Assembly: GCA_900549675.1 (NCBI GenBank)
Contig: URPG01000076.1
Coordinates: 1 to 8,599, forward strand
Origin: an uncultured Oscillospiraceae bacterium
GTDB lineage: Bacteria; Bacillota; Clostridia; Oscillospirales; Acutalibacteraceae
Length of the DNA: 8,599 nucleotides
Direction of reading: 5' to 3'
Shown: positions 1-7,922 of the stretch, in pieces
Layout of the letters: each line of letters opens with the position of its first letter
Numbering within the stretch: the first letter of the stretch is position 1
Program-made: the position numbers and the translations under genes
Notes under the pieces: generated by a model
What the model was told of the DNA's origin: nothing
Database searches by the model: none
Seen by the model: the letters and a program-made list of their open reading frames with translations, nothing else

Positions 1-1272
1 ACCTCGGTGTTTTATGAGTTGGGATTATTGCCGGCAAAAGAATACAAAGAAATTTTAGAAAAACAGGATAAAGGCGAAGAGGTTACCATTGAAGATCATA
101 AATGGACCTATGAAGAGCTGAGAGAGCAAATTTTCTATTTAGTACCGGCTTCTGCTTATTATCAAGAGAATGAAAAAGGCTTGTTTGAAAACATATCTTC
201 TGATAAAACAAAAATGGAGGATTTAGTAAAGCAGAGTGTACCTTTAAAAATATCGGGCGTAGCACGGATTAATGAAGATGCTAAATACACGTTTTCCGGT
301 TACATTGGTTATACTAAAGCGTTGAGCAACCATATTATTGAATATGCGGATAACAGTGCCGTTATTAAAGCACAGGAAGAATCACCGGATGTCAATGTGC
401 TGAACGGAATGACTTTTAAACCAAAGGATGAACAGGCAAAAATTGACGATATCATTGAATACCTTAAAAATTTAAGTGTATCGGATAAAGCGAAAGTGGC
501 AAAAGAGATATTTGGAGCCATGTATGTTGAAAATCCCGAAATGGCACAGCAAATGCTTTCGCAAGATGAGTCAGAGCTTGCTGCATTGTTGGATAATTTC
601 TTACAAGATCCCGACGACAAAATTTTACTCAATCTCTATGATGCGTACATTTCTCCCGGAAGTTACGAAGAGAATATGAAAGCTTTCGGAAAAGTCAGCC
701 TTGATAAACCAGTTTCCATTAATATATATGCAGACCGGTTTGAAGATAAGGACGGTATTTCCAAGAGTATTGAAAACTACAACCAAAGTGTCAGTGAAGA
801 CGATAAAATTGTTTATACCGATATGGTTCAATTATTAATGTCTTCCATTACAACAATTGTCAATGTCATTTCTTATGTTTTAATTGCTTTTGTGGCAGTA
901 TCACTAATTGTATCTTCCATTATGATTGGCATTATTACGTTTATTTCTGTTTTGGAACGCACGAAAGAAATCGGCGTTCTGCGTGCTATGGGTGCTTCCA
1001 AACGCAACATTTCTCAAGTGTTCAATGCTGAAACTTTCATCGTTGGTTTTCTTTCGGGACTTATGGGTGTGGGTATTACGCTGTTATTGTTAATTCCTGG
1101 AAATGCTATTTTATCAGCCTTACTGCAAGATGCCACGGTCAAGGCTTCCTTGCCGATAATCAGTGCGGTAATTTTGGTATTACTCAGCATGGGATTGACC
1201 CTGATAGCAGGATTGATTCCGTCCAGAAAAGCGGCGAAAAAAGACCCTGTCATTGCTCTTAGAAGCGAATAA
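1..1272 (+). CDS. ABC transporter permease, FtsX/MacB type, C-terminal part (5' truncated by window edge)
   Basis: The reading frame is open from base 1 and ends with TAA at 1270-1272, so 423 residues of a longer protein are visible. The GTG at position 7 is internal, not a start. Roughly the first 275 visible residues are hydrophilic and acid-rich, as expected for the extracytoplasmic domain between TM1 and TM2 of this family. Three membrane helices follow (about codons 285-312, 344-366 and 383-407). The cytoplasmic loop after the first of them reads ERTKEIGVLRAMGASKRNI (about 319-337), the signature coupling region of FtsX-like permeases. The C-terminus PSRKAAKKDPVIALRSE is also typical. 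Family members are mechanotransmitters or exporters of peptides, lipids or drugs; the substrate cannot be read here. In clostridia such permeases are often fused to an N-terminal ATPase, which would lie outside the window. The gene is convergent with the trp operon and functionally unrelated to it as far as I can see. Confidence 0.9.
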   Translation, partial: TSVFYELGLLPAKEYKEILEKQDKGEEVTIEDHKWTYEELREQIFYLVPASAYYQENEKGLFENISSDKTKMEDLVKQSVPLKISGVARINEDAKYTFSGYIGYTKALSNHIIEYADNSAVIKAQEESPDVNVLNGMTFKPKDEQAKIDDIIEYLKNLSVSDKAKVAKEIFGAMYVENPEMAQQMLSQDESELAALLDNFLQDPDDKILLNLYDAYISPGSYEENMKAFGKVSLDKPVSINIYADRFEDKDGISKSIENYNQSVSEDDKIVYTDMVQLLMSSITTIVNVISYVLIAFVAVSLIVSSIMIGIITFISVLERTKEIGVLRAMGASKRNISQVFNAETFIVGFLSGLMGVGITLLLLIPGNAILSALLQDATVKASLPIISAVILVLLSMGLTLIAGLIPSRKAAKKDPVIALRSE

Positions 1273-1301
1273 AAATCAACAAATAAAATAACGATAATCA
1301 T

Positions 1302-1340
1302 AAAAAGCAACACTGCAAAATAAACAGTGTTGCTTTTTTT
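1302..1340. terminator. Bidirectional intrinsic terminator shared by the permease gene and the trp operon
   Basis: A perfect 9-bp stem (GCAACACTG at 1307-1315, CAGTGTTGC at 1325-1333) with a 9-nt loop is flanked by A5 on the left and T7 on the right. Read on the + strand it ends the permease transcript 30 nt after its stop codon. Read on the - strand the A5 becomes a U tract, so it can also end the trp transcript about 110 nt after trpA. The weaker - strand tract suggests termination is stronger in the permease direction (inference). Confidence 0.9.
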
Positions 1341-1430
1341 ATTCTTCAAATTTATTTTCTCAGCGAATTGCTCTTTAGTAATCATGATATGGCTACTTGT
1401 CATTCAAAATGAAGTCTGATTTCTTGTATT

Positions 1431-1459
1431 GGCTAAAAAATATTTATCAATTTTTAGCC
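1431..1459. repeat. Inverted repeat over the trpA stop codon
   Basis: GGCTAAAAA (1431-1439) and TTTTTAGCC (1451-1459) form a 9-bp palindrome whose 11-nt loop contains the trpA TGA. No separate U tract follows on either strand, so I do not call it a terminator. It may protect the trp mRNA 3' end, or be a weak stop in front of the strong terminator at 1302-1340. Nothing else is recognisable between 1341 and 1430. Confidence 0.4.
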
Positions 1460-2226
1460 ACAATGCTTTGTTTCATTTGTCTGATGAAAGCACCGACAAC
1501 GGTATCAGATGTTGTTCCGTGTTGTTCAATAAGAGAAACAATAGCCGAGCCCACAATAGCACCGTCAGAAATTTCAGCCATTTTTGCCGCTTGTTCAGGT
1601 GTGGAAATTCCAAAACCAACAGCGCAGGGAATATCGGTATTTTTACGGATGAGTGATACCATAGCGGGAATATCAGAAGAAATATTGTTTCTGATACCGG
1701 TAACACCTAAACTGGATACGATATAAATAAATCCCTCGGCTTCCTGAGCAATTTTAATAATTCGTTTTTCAGAGGTAGGAGCAATTAACGAAATAAAACA
1801 GATATTATACTGCTGGCAGTATGATTGAAATTCTGATTTTTCTTCAAAGGGAACATCCGGCAGGATTAGACCGTCAATGCCGCTGTCTTGGCAGGCTTTC
1901 ATGAATTTTTCGATGCCATAAGAAAACACGACATTAGCATAGGTCATAAAAACCAACGGAACTTCAATTTCTGTTTTCAACTGCTGAACCATGGCAAAAA
2001 TTTTATCAGTGGTAACACCATTTTTTAAAGCACGAAGATTGGCTGATTGTATCACAGGACCTTCTGCGGTTGGGTCCGAAAAGGGAATCCCCAGTTCGAT
2101 TACATCGGCTCCGTTTTGAGCGGCAGCACGAATAATACGGGCAGTGGTTGCAAGGTCAGGGTCACCGCAGGTGATGAATGGAATAAAGGCTTTTCCGTTT
2201 TGAAAAGCAGACGCAATTTTATTCAT
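1447..2226 (-). CDS. trpA: Tryptophan synthase alpha subunit
   Basis: This 259-residue TIM-barrel protein cleaves indole-3-glycerol phosphate into indole and glyceraldehyde 3-phosphate, passing indole through the tunnel to TrpB. I chose the ATG at 2226 (MNKIASAFQNG, the usual family N-terminus). It is preceded by GAGGAG at 2236-2241 with 9-nt spacing; the frame is open further upstream, but that part overlaps trpB and is not TrpA-like. The signature ELGIPFSDPTAEGPVIQ spans residues 44-60. Glu44 matches catalytic Glu49 of the E. coli enzyme, but the position of catalytic Asp60 is Glu55. GVTGIRNN and the phosphate-binding GFGIS segment are present. The start overlaps the trpB stop by 8 nt, which fits coupled synthesis of the alpha2beta2 partners. 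It is the last gene of the operon. Confidence 0.97.
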   Translation of the reverse strand: MNKIASAFQNGKAFIPFITCGDPDLATTARIIRAAAQNGADVIELGIPFSDPTAEGPVIQSANLRALKNGVTTDKIFAMVQQLKTEIEVPLVFMTYANVVFSYGIEKFMKACQDSGIDGLILPDVPFEEKSEFQSYCQQYNICFISLIAPTSEKRIIKIAQEAEGFIYIVSSLGVTGIRNNISSDIPAMVSLIRKNTDIPCAVGFGISTPEQAAKMAEISDGAIVGSAIVSLIEQHGTTSDTVVGAFIRQMKQSIVAKN

Positions 2227-3406
2227 AGATTTCTTCTCCTCTATATCTGGCAATGGCGGCACAGTCTTTATCACCACGGCCTGAAATTACCACAACAATA
2301 CGGCTGTCTTTACTCATTTGCGGGGCGGCTTTGATTGCGTAGGCCACTGCATGAGCAGATTCAATGGCAGGGATAATGCCCTCGGTTTTGGCGAGATATT
2401 CAAAAGCTTCTACGGCTTCTTCATCCGTAATGGCCACATATTCGGCTCTGCCGATGTCGTGCAGGTGAGCATGTTCAGGTCCTACACCGGGATAATCAAG
2501 TCCTGCCGAAATGGAATAAACCGGTGCGATTTGCCCGTATTCATCTTGGCAGAAGTAGGATTTCATACCATGGAAAATTCCGATTTTTCCGGTGTTGATT
2601 GTGGCGGCAGTTTCAAAGGTATCAATTCCCCGGCCTGCTGCTTCACAGCCGATTAAGCGAACGCTTTTGTCCTCGATAAAATGATAAAAGCTGCCAATGG
2701 CATTGGAACCGCCCCCGACACAGGCAATCACAGCGTCAGGCAAAGTACCTTCTTTCTTGTGGAATTGCTCTTTGATTTCTTTGGAGATAACTGCTTGAAA
2801 ATCTCTTACAATCATGGGGAAGGGATGAGGCCCCATGACAGAGCCTAAACAATAATGTGTGTCGTCGATGCGGCGGGTCCATTCACGCATGGCTTCGGAA
2901 ACCGCATCTTTAAGTGTGGCAGTACCTGCGGTGACCGAGATAACCTCTGCGCCCAAAAGTTTCATGCGATATACATTTAAGGCCTGCCGCTTGATGTCTT
3001 CTTCTCCCATAAAGATGATACACTCCATGTTCATGAGTGCGGCGGCAGTGGCGGTTGCCACACCGTGCTGACCTGCTCCGGTTTCCGCAATTAGGCGGGT
3101 TTTGCCCATCTTTTTTGCTAAAAGTGCCTGCCCTAAAACATTGTTAATTTTATGGGCACCGGTATGATTCAAGTCTTCTCTTTTTAAGTATATTTTAGCG
3201 CCGCCCAAATCTTGGCTCATTTTTTTTGCAAAGTAAAGCCTGGATGGACGACCGGCATAGTCATTCAGCAAGGCAGTGAGTTCATGGCAAAAATCAGGGT
3301 CGTTCTTAAAGTGTTCATAAGATTCTTCTAATTCAAGAATGGCGCTCATGAGCGTTTCGGGAATATATTGACCGCCATGGATACCAAATCTTCCTTTTAT
3401 AGTCAT
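2219..3406 (-). CDS. trpB: Tryptophan synthase beta subunit
   Basis: This PLP enzyme of 395 residues condenses indole with L-serine to give L-tryptophan in complex with TrpA. The N-terminus GRFGIHGGQYIPETLM is typical of the TrpB1 form that works with TrpA. The PLP-binding lysine is Lys86 in HTGAHKINN, the catalytic glutamate is Glu108 in AETGAGQHG, and the PLP phosphate loop is GGGSNA (231-236). The length is normal and no key residue is missing. The ATG at 3406 overlaps the trpF stop in the ATGA form (4 nt), with AAGGAG at 3415-3420 and 8-nt spacing. The C-terminal EEIYE codons contain the trpA ribosome binding region. Confidence 0.98.
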   Translation of the reverse strand: MTIKGRFGIHGGQYIPETLMSAILELEESYEHFKNDPDFCHELTALLNDYAGRPSRLYFAKKMSQDLGGAKIYLKREDLNHTGAHKINNVLGQALLAKKMGKTRLIAETGAGQHGVATATAAALMNMECIIFMGEEDIKRQALNVYRMKLLGAEVISVTAGTATLKDAVSEAMREWTRRIDDTHYCLGSVMGPHPFPMIVRDFQAVISKEIKEQFHKKEGTLPDAVIACVGGGSNAIGSFYHFIEDKSVRLIGCEAAGRGIDTFETAATINTGKIGIFHGMKSYFCQDEYGQIAPVYSISAGLDYPGVGPEHAHLHDIGRAEYVAITDEEAVEAFEYLAKTEGIIPAIESAHAVAYAIKAAPQMSKDSRIVVVISGRGDKDCAAIARYRGEEIYE

Positions 3407-4026
3407 TGTTTTATCTCCTTTATTGCTTTTATCTGATTCATAATAGCCTGCATTTTATTAAAATCCTTTACACCATTTGTTTCTATGCCGGAACTGAGGT
3501 CAACGGCAAAGGGAGAAAGAATCTCCAAAGCTTTTGGGATATTCTGTTCATTTAATCCACCTGCCAAAAAATAAGGACGCTGAAAATCATGCAGTAAATT
3601 CCAGTCAAAACGTATGCCCGTACCGCCTGACCCATTATCAAGCAAAATGTAGTCTGCTGGTGATGTTTCGGCTAAAAGCAGGTCTTTTTTATCTTGTATT
3701 GAAAAAGCCTTCAAAACAGGTTTTTTGGTTTGCCTCTTTAATTCATGAATATAATCTTTATTTTCCAAACCATGCAGTTGTGCCATATCAATTGTGCCAT
3801 TTTTGAGCAGTGCAAGGATGTGTTCAATTGGTTCATTCTGAAATACGCCAACAGCAAGGATAGACGGGGCAAGTTCTTTCTTGAGAGAAACGGCTGTTTG
3901 AGGCGAAATATAGCGGCGGCTTTTCGGTGCGAACATAAAACCAATGTAATCCGGCAGAAGAGCGTTGACGAAGGTAATGTCTGTTTTTCTTGTGAGGCCG
4001 CAGAATTTAATTTTTACTTTGTTCAT
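3403..4026 (-). CDS. trpF: Phosphoribosylanthranilate isomerase
   Basis: This 207-residue single-domain TIM barrel carries out the Amadori rearrangement of N-(5'-phosphoribosyl)anthranilate to CdRP, the third step of the pathway. The general base is Cys9 in IKFCGLTR and the general acid is Asp130 in YILLDNGSGGTG. The phosphate-binding segments FLAGGLNEQNI and AVDLSSGIETNGVKD are intact. It is a separate gene, not fused to trpC as in enteric bacteria. The ATG at 4026 lies inside the end of trpC (20-nt overlap). AAGGAG at 4034-4039 with 7-nt spacing supports this start. Confidence 0.97.
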   Translation of the reverse strand: MNKVKIKFCGLTRKTDITFVNALLPDYIGFMFAPKSRRYISPQTAVSLKKELAPSILAVGVFQNEPIEHILALLKNGTIDMAQLHGLENKDYIHELKRQTKKPVLKAFSIQDKKDLLLAETSPADYILLDNGSGGTGIRFDWNLLHDFQRPYFLAGGLNEQNIPKALEILSPFAVDLSSGIETNGVKDFNKMQAIMNQIKAIKEIKQ

Positions 4027-4801
4027 TTTTCAACTCCTTCAGTTTGGCGGTTTTATCGGCGGCATTCATAAGTGCTTCACCGATTAAAACAGCATTCGCA
4101 CCACACCTGCGTACTGCGGCAATATCCTCTGCGGTACGGATTCCGCTTTCTGAAACGAATAAGATTTCAGGCGGTACTAAGTCACGCAGATGAGCACTGT
4201 GGTTGACGTCTACAGAAAAATCTTTAAGATTGCGGTTGTTAATGCCAATGATTCTTGCCCCTGCCCGCAGTGCGGATTTCACTTCTGTTTCGTCATGTGC
4301 TTCTACAAGAGCGGAAAGCCCGAGCGTATCGCAGATCTCGATATATTGTTTTAATGTTTCTGTTTCACTGAGGGAGCAGATGAGCAAAACTGCTTTTGCA
4401 CCCAATAATTTTGCCTCATAAATCATGTAAGGATCTACGGTGAAATCTTTTCGCAGGCAAGGGAGGGAAACGCTTTTGACAATTTCCTGTAAATAATGGT
4501 CGGCACCTAAGAACCATTTTGGTTCGGTAAGAACAGAAATACAATCGGCACCTGCTTGCTCATATTCTTTGGCAATTTGGAGGTAAGGAAAATCAGGTGA
4601 AATCACTCCTTTGGAGGGAGAGGCTTTTTTACACTCACAGATAAAAGAGAGCGTTGGCGCTTGCAAAGCTTTTTCAAAAGCAAAATCCCCTTTGGGGAGG
4701 GATAAGGCTAAAGATTTAATGTCTTCCAAAGAAATTTTCTCTTCGGCGATTTTGATACGGCAACGAGCAAAATCGGCAATTTCAGTCAATACATTTTTCA
4801 T
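4007..4801 (-). CDS. trpC: Indole-3-glycerol phosphate synthase
   Basis: This 264-residue TIM barrel decarboxylates and closes the ring of CdRP to indole-3-glycerol phosphate, the substrate of TrpA. The active-site block CECKKASPSKG (55-65) holds the expected Glu56 and Lys58. The catalytic lysine of LPCLRKDF is Lys118, and Glu167 lies in LVEAHDETEV. IGINNRNLKDF, SESGI and VLIGEALM supply the remaining substrate and phosphate contacts. The ATG at 4801 follows the trpD stop by 8 nt; its AGGAGA (4806-4811) overlaps the trpD TAG, so translation is probably coupled. This is the only junction in the operon without a coding overlap. Confidence 0.98.
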   Translation of the reverse strand: MKNVLTEIADFARCRIKIAEEKISLEDIKSLALSLPKGDFAFEKALQAPTLSFICECKKASPSKGVISPDFPYLQIAKEYEQAGADCISVLTEPKWFLGADHYLQEIVKSVSLPCLRKDFTVDPYMIYEAKLLGAKAVLLICSLSETETLKQYIEICDTLGLSALVEAHDETEVKSALRAGARIIGINNRNLKDFSVDVNHSAHLRDLVPPEILFVSESGIRTAEDIAAVRRCGANAVLIGEALMNAADKTAKLKELKNEQSKN

Positions 4802-4809
4802 AAATTCTC

Positions 4810-5829
4810 CTATTGATTGCTGTATGCAATGAGTTCCTCCAATTTTTTGATAGCCTTGCCAGTGTCAATAAGAGAGGCCGCCAACGCAACACCGTTTGCC
4901 AAGCTGTCTGCTTTTTTACCGATATAGAGAGAGGCACCTGCATTGAGCAAAACGACTTCTCTCTTAGCACTATTTTCTTTTCCACTTAAGATGTTTCTCA
5001 CAATTTCAGCATTTTCTTGTGGGGTGCCACCTTGTAAATCGGATTTTACACATCGTGACAGTCCGAATTGTTCCGGTGTAATTTCATACTGCGTAAGATT
5101 TCCGTTATCAAATTCGCAGATAGTGGTGGGAGCGCTCAGAGAAATTTCGTCCAGTTTGTCTTGACCATACACCACCATACCTCGTTTGACGCCAAGATTA
5201 ATAAGAACTTGTGCAATCGGCAGGACAAGGCTTTCATCGTATACCCCCAACAATTGCATGGCGGGGTGGGCAGGATTGGCAAGCGGCCCTAAAATATTAA
5301 AAACAGTTCTAAAACCCAGTTCACGGCGGATTTCTCCGACATACTTCATGGAAGAATGATATTTTTGAGCAAATAAAAAGCAGATTCCCACTTCATTTAA
5401 AAGCTGAATGCATTTCTGCGGTTCCAGTGAAATTTGAACGCCAAGCGCTTCCAAACAATCTGCTGTTCCGCAGTTGGAGGAGGCGGCTCGGTTGCCGTGT
5501 TTGGCAACTTTAATTCCGCCTGCCGCTGCTACAAAAGCAGAGGTAGTGGAAACATTAAAACTCTTAGCGCCGTCCCCGCCGGTACCCACAATGTCAAAAA
5601 GTGCCATGTCATTTTCTATCGTGAGTGCATGGTCACGCATGGCAGCGGCACAACCGGTAATTTCTGCAATGGTTTCTGCCTTGGTACTCTTGGTGGAAAG
5701 AGCGGCTAAAAAAGCGGCATTTTGAATAGGGGAGGTCAAACCGCTCATAATTTCATGCATAACCTGATAGGCTTCTTCATAGCTTAGGTCTTGCTTGTCG
5801 ACAATTTTGATAATTGCTTCTTTAATCAA
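4810..5829 (-). CDS. trpD: Anthranilate phosphoribosyltransferase
   Basis: This 339-residue enzyme transfers phosphoribose from PRPP to anthranilate. The PRPP-binding loop GTGGD is at 82-86 and KHGNRAASS at 110-118; RRELGFRTVFNILGPLANPA follows in the central region, all family signatures. The start is TTG at 5827-5829, the only non-ATG start in the operon. The resulting N-terminus MIKEAIIKIVDKQDLSYEEA matches the family, and the next in-frame ATG would remove part of the conserved N-terminal helical domain. TTGATTAA fuses this start with the trpG stop (8-nt overlap). Only a weak AGGCG-like ribosome site precedes it, so initiation probably depends on ribosomes finishing trpG. There is no fusion to trpG. 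Confidence 0.96.
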   Translation of the reverse strand: MIKEAIIKIVDKQDLSYEEAYQVMHEIMSGLTSPIQNAAFLAALSTKSTKAETIAEITGCAAAMRDHALTIENDMALFDIVGTGGDGAKSFNVSTTSAFVAAAGGIKVAKHGNRAASSNCGTADCLEALGVQISLEPQKCIQLLNEVGICFLFAQKYHSSMKYVGEIRRELGFRTVFNILGPLANPAHPAMQLLGVYDESLVLPIAQVLINLGVKRGMVVYGQDKLDEISLSAPTTICEFDNGNLTQYEITPEQFGLSRCVKSDLQGGTPQENAEIVRNILSGKENSAKREVVLLNAGASLYIGKKADSLANGVALAASLIDTGKAIKKLEELIAYSNQ

Positions 5830-6412
5830 TTTTTTCGCCTGCTTTCGTAAGTTTTAAAAAGTTTTTCATGATTTGTTTGCCCTGAGGGGTCATGATAGAC
5901 TCGGGGTGAAATTGTACACCGTAAAGAGGATATTCTTTGTGCTGAACCGCCATGATTTCTCCTCTGGCAGTGGCGGCTGTAATTTTAAAACAATTGGGCA
6001 AGGTTTCATTTTGTACAATTAAGGAATGATAGCGGGCAACCAGAAATTCAGAGGAGCAGTTTTCAAAAATCTCACTGGCTTCATGCTGTGCGATTTTGGA
6101 TTGTTTACCGTGCATGAGGCGGCCGGCATAGGTGACAACACCGCCATAAGCGGCACAGATTGCTTGGTGTCCTAAACAAACCCCTAAGGTGGGAATCCTT
6201 TGGCTGAGAGTGGTGGCCACTTGCATGGACACGCCCGCCTTTTCGGGTCTTCCGGGTCCGGGTGACAACAAAATATAGTCAGGAGAAAGCTGTTCAATTT
6301 GCGCAAGCGTCAATTCATCGTTGCGTATGACTTTAATATCGGGACAGATACTTCCTGCCTGCTGATAGAGGTTGTAAGTAAAACTGTCGTAGTTATCAAT
6401 CAGCAAAATCAT
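5822..6412 (-). CDS. trpG: Anthranilate synthase component II (glutamine amidotransferase)
   Basis: This class I glutamine amidotransferase supplies ammonia to TrpE. With the ATG at 6412 it has 196 residues. The nucleophile is Cys79 in GVCLGHQ and the rest of the triad is His169 and Glu171 in GVQFHPES; SPGPGRPEKAG near the oxyanion region is also standard. A second ATG lies two codons upstream (6418), but GGGAGG at 6420-6425 is only 1 nt from it and 7 nt from the ATG at 6412, so the inner one is favoured. Overlap with trpE is 17 nt. The protein could also serve p-aminobenzoate synthesis as an amphibolic PabA, as in Bacillus; the sequence cannot decide this. Confidence 0.96.
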   Translation of the reverse strand: MILLIDNYDSFTYNLYQQAGSICPDIKVIRNDELTLAQIEQLSPDYILLSPGPGRPEKAGVSMQVATTLSQRIPTLGVCLGHQAICAAYGGVVTYAGRLMHGKQSKIAQHEASEIFENCSSEFLVARYHSLIVQNETLPNCFKITAATARGEIMAVQHKEYPLYGVQFHPESIMTPQGKQIMKNFLKLTKAGEKID

Positions 6413-7874
6413 TTTCATTCCTCCCTGCTTGTTCTAAAGCGTGAATCATCGCAGCGGCTTTATTCATACATTCCTCAAACTCCTTCTCGGCGATGGAGTC
6501 TGCGACAATACCGGCACCGCTTCGGACAAAAACTTTTCCGTTTTTGCGGTACGCAATGCGAATGGCGATACAAGTATCCATGTTGCCCGAAAAATCGATA
6601 TAACCAATTGCTCCGCCGTAAATCCCTCGTTTGTTGTTCTCAAGCTCGGCAATCAATTGACAGGCACGTATTTTAGGAGCACCTGAAAGTGTACCCGCCG
6701 GCAAAACCGCACCGATAGCGTCAAGCGCATCATAGTGTTCGTCGATTTCTCCGCATACCGTAGAGCCGATGTGCATAACGTGAGAATAACGTTCTATGCT
6801 GTGATATTTTTGAACCTTCACTGTGCCGAATTTACTGATTTTTCCCAAATCATTTCGTCCTAAATCGACAAGCATATTGTGTTCGGCAAGTTCTTTTTGG
6901 TCGGCGAGCAATTCTTTTTCAAGGGTAAGGTCCTCTTCCTCTGTTTTTCCGCGCGGACGGGTACCCGCCAACGGGAAGGTGTGTAAAACACCGTTTTCCA
7001 GCTTTACAAGTGTTTCGGGTGAAGCACCGGCGACCTCGACATCCGTGCCTGAAAGGTAGAACATGTAAGGAGAGGGATTGATGGTTCGCAAAACCCGATA
7101 AGTATCGAAAAGGCTGCCTGAAAAAGGAGCGGATAAGCGGTTGGAGAGTACAATTTGAAAAATATCACCCTCGTGAATATGATTTTTGGCCTTTTCCACC
7201 ATGGCACAGAATTGTTCTTTTTCAAAAAGAGGGGTAATGACACCTTGCAGTGTTCCGCTTGTGTGAACTGTCTTTTTCCCATTTTGCAGGAGGAAAGAAA
7301 TTTCTTTTAAATCTTGGCGTGCTTTTTCGTATGAGGCAGGAAAGCTGTCTAAAGGCATATTGATGATGAGAATTATTTTTTGCCGGTAGTGGTCAAAGGC
7401 GATAACTTTATCGAAAAGCATTAGGTCAATATCTTTGAAATTTTCGTTGTCCTCCATGGTAAATTGTGTGGTCGGCTCTTGGTAATGAATGTAATCATAA
7501 GAAAAATACCCGACTAAACCGCCTGTAAACGGAGGGAGGTGCTCAAAGCGGGGACTTTTGTAGGACGAAAGCAGTTCACGAATTTCTTTGGCAGGATTGT
7601 CGGTGGTAAATTGCCGATTGCCAATTTTTATCTTGCCGTTGGTACAGGTGATTTCCAGTTTCGGATTAAACCCAAGAAAGGTATATCGTCCCCACCTTTC
7701 TTTTTTTTCGGCTGATTCCAGTAAATAACAATGACCGGATACTTCTTTGAGGATTCGTAAAGCCTCAATGGGTGTGCAGATATCCGAAAGGATTTCGCAG
7801 CTCAGCGGAATTACTTTGTAAATGCTGTCTTGCACCATTTTTTCAATATACTTTAGGCTCGGTGAAATTTGCAT
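6396..7874 (-). CDS. trpE: Anthranilate synthase component I
   Basis: This protein of 492 residues makes anthranilate from chorismate using ammonia from TrpG, the committed step. The ATG at 7874 has GGAGGT at 7881-7886 with 6-nt spacing. The open frame continues upstream, but only through the terminator hairpins of the leader. The tryptophan feedback site is present as LLES (51-54) and NPSPYMFY (from 266). The chorismate-binding domain contains PLAGTRPRG (301-309), HNMLVDLGRND (332-342), GAPKIRA (398-404) and GAGIVADS (453-460), all intact. The LLES and NPSPY signatures separate it from PabB and isochorismate synthases. It is the first gene of the operon, under the Trp T-box. Confidence 0.98.
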   Translation of the reverse strand: MQISPSLKYIEKMVQDSIYKVIPLSCEILSDICTPIEALRILKEVSGHCYLLESAEKKERWGRYTFLGFNPKLEITCTNGKIKIGNRQFTTDNPAKEIRELLSSYKSPRFEHLPPFTGGLVGYFSYDYIHYQEPTTQFTMEDNENFKDIDLMLFDKVIAFDHYRQKIILIINMPLDSFPASYEKARQDLKEISFLLQNGKKTVHTSGTLQGVITPLFEKEQFCAMVEKAKNHIHEGDIFQIVLSNRLSAPFSGSLFDTYRVLRTINPSPYMFYLSGTDVEVAGASPETLVKLENGVLHTFPLAGTRPRGKTEEEDLTLEKELLADQKELAEHNMLVDLGRNDLGKISKFGTVKVQKYHSIERYSHVMHIGSTVCGEIDEHYDALDAIGAVLPAGTLSGAPKIRACQLIAELENNKRGIYGGAIGYIDFSGNMDTCIAIRIAYRKNGKVFVRSGAGIVADSIAEKEFEECMNKAAAMIHALEQAGRNENDFAD

Positions 7875-7880
7875 GGTTGT

Positions 7881-7886
7881 ACCTCC
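7881..7886 (-). promoter_or_regulatory. trpE ribosome binding site
   Basis: GGAGGT lies 6 nt before the trpE ATG and fixes that start. It begins only 3 nt after the U tract of the second leader terminator, so ribosome loading and the terminator hairpins are close neighbours. Confidence 0.9.
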
Positions 7887-7889
7887 AAT

Positions 7890-7920
7890 AAAAAAATCCT
7901 TTAGCATTTCTGCCAAAGGA
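7890..7920 (-). terminator. Second leader terminator (T2), between the T-box terminator and trpE
   Basis: On the - strand a 10-bp stem (UCCUUUGGCA at 7911-7920, UGCUAAAGGA at 7897-7906, one G-U pair) is capped by a GAAA tetraloop and followed by seven U (7890-7896). This is a complete intrinsic-terminator signature. It starts 2 nt after the U tract of the T-box terminator, which is not the usual architecture of a single T-box. Its 5' arm resembles the 5' arm of the first terminator and can pair with that terminator's 3' arm. Whether it stops polymerase in the cell is inference. Confidence 0.75.
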
Positions 7921-7922
7921 TG

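Noticed and set aside
1014..1403. Open frame on the - strand opposite the permease end, whose start region reads MITKEQFAEKINLKNKK and looks protein-like.
   Set aside because: It runs straight through the bidirectional terminator and then antisense to conserved permease codons. No ribosome site is visible before it and no family is recognisable.
2227..2277. Longer trpA start giving 17 extra residues.
   Set aside because: This part overlaps conserved trpB codons and is unlike TrpA N-termini, and GAGGAG at 2236-2241 fits the ATG at 2226.
3534..3806. Open frames on the + strand inside the trp genes, such as this one.
   Set aside because: They are antisense shadows of conserved enzymes and have no recognisable protein features.
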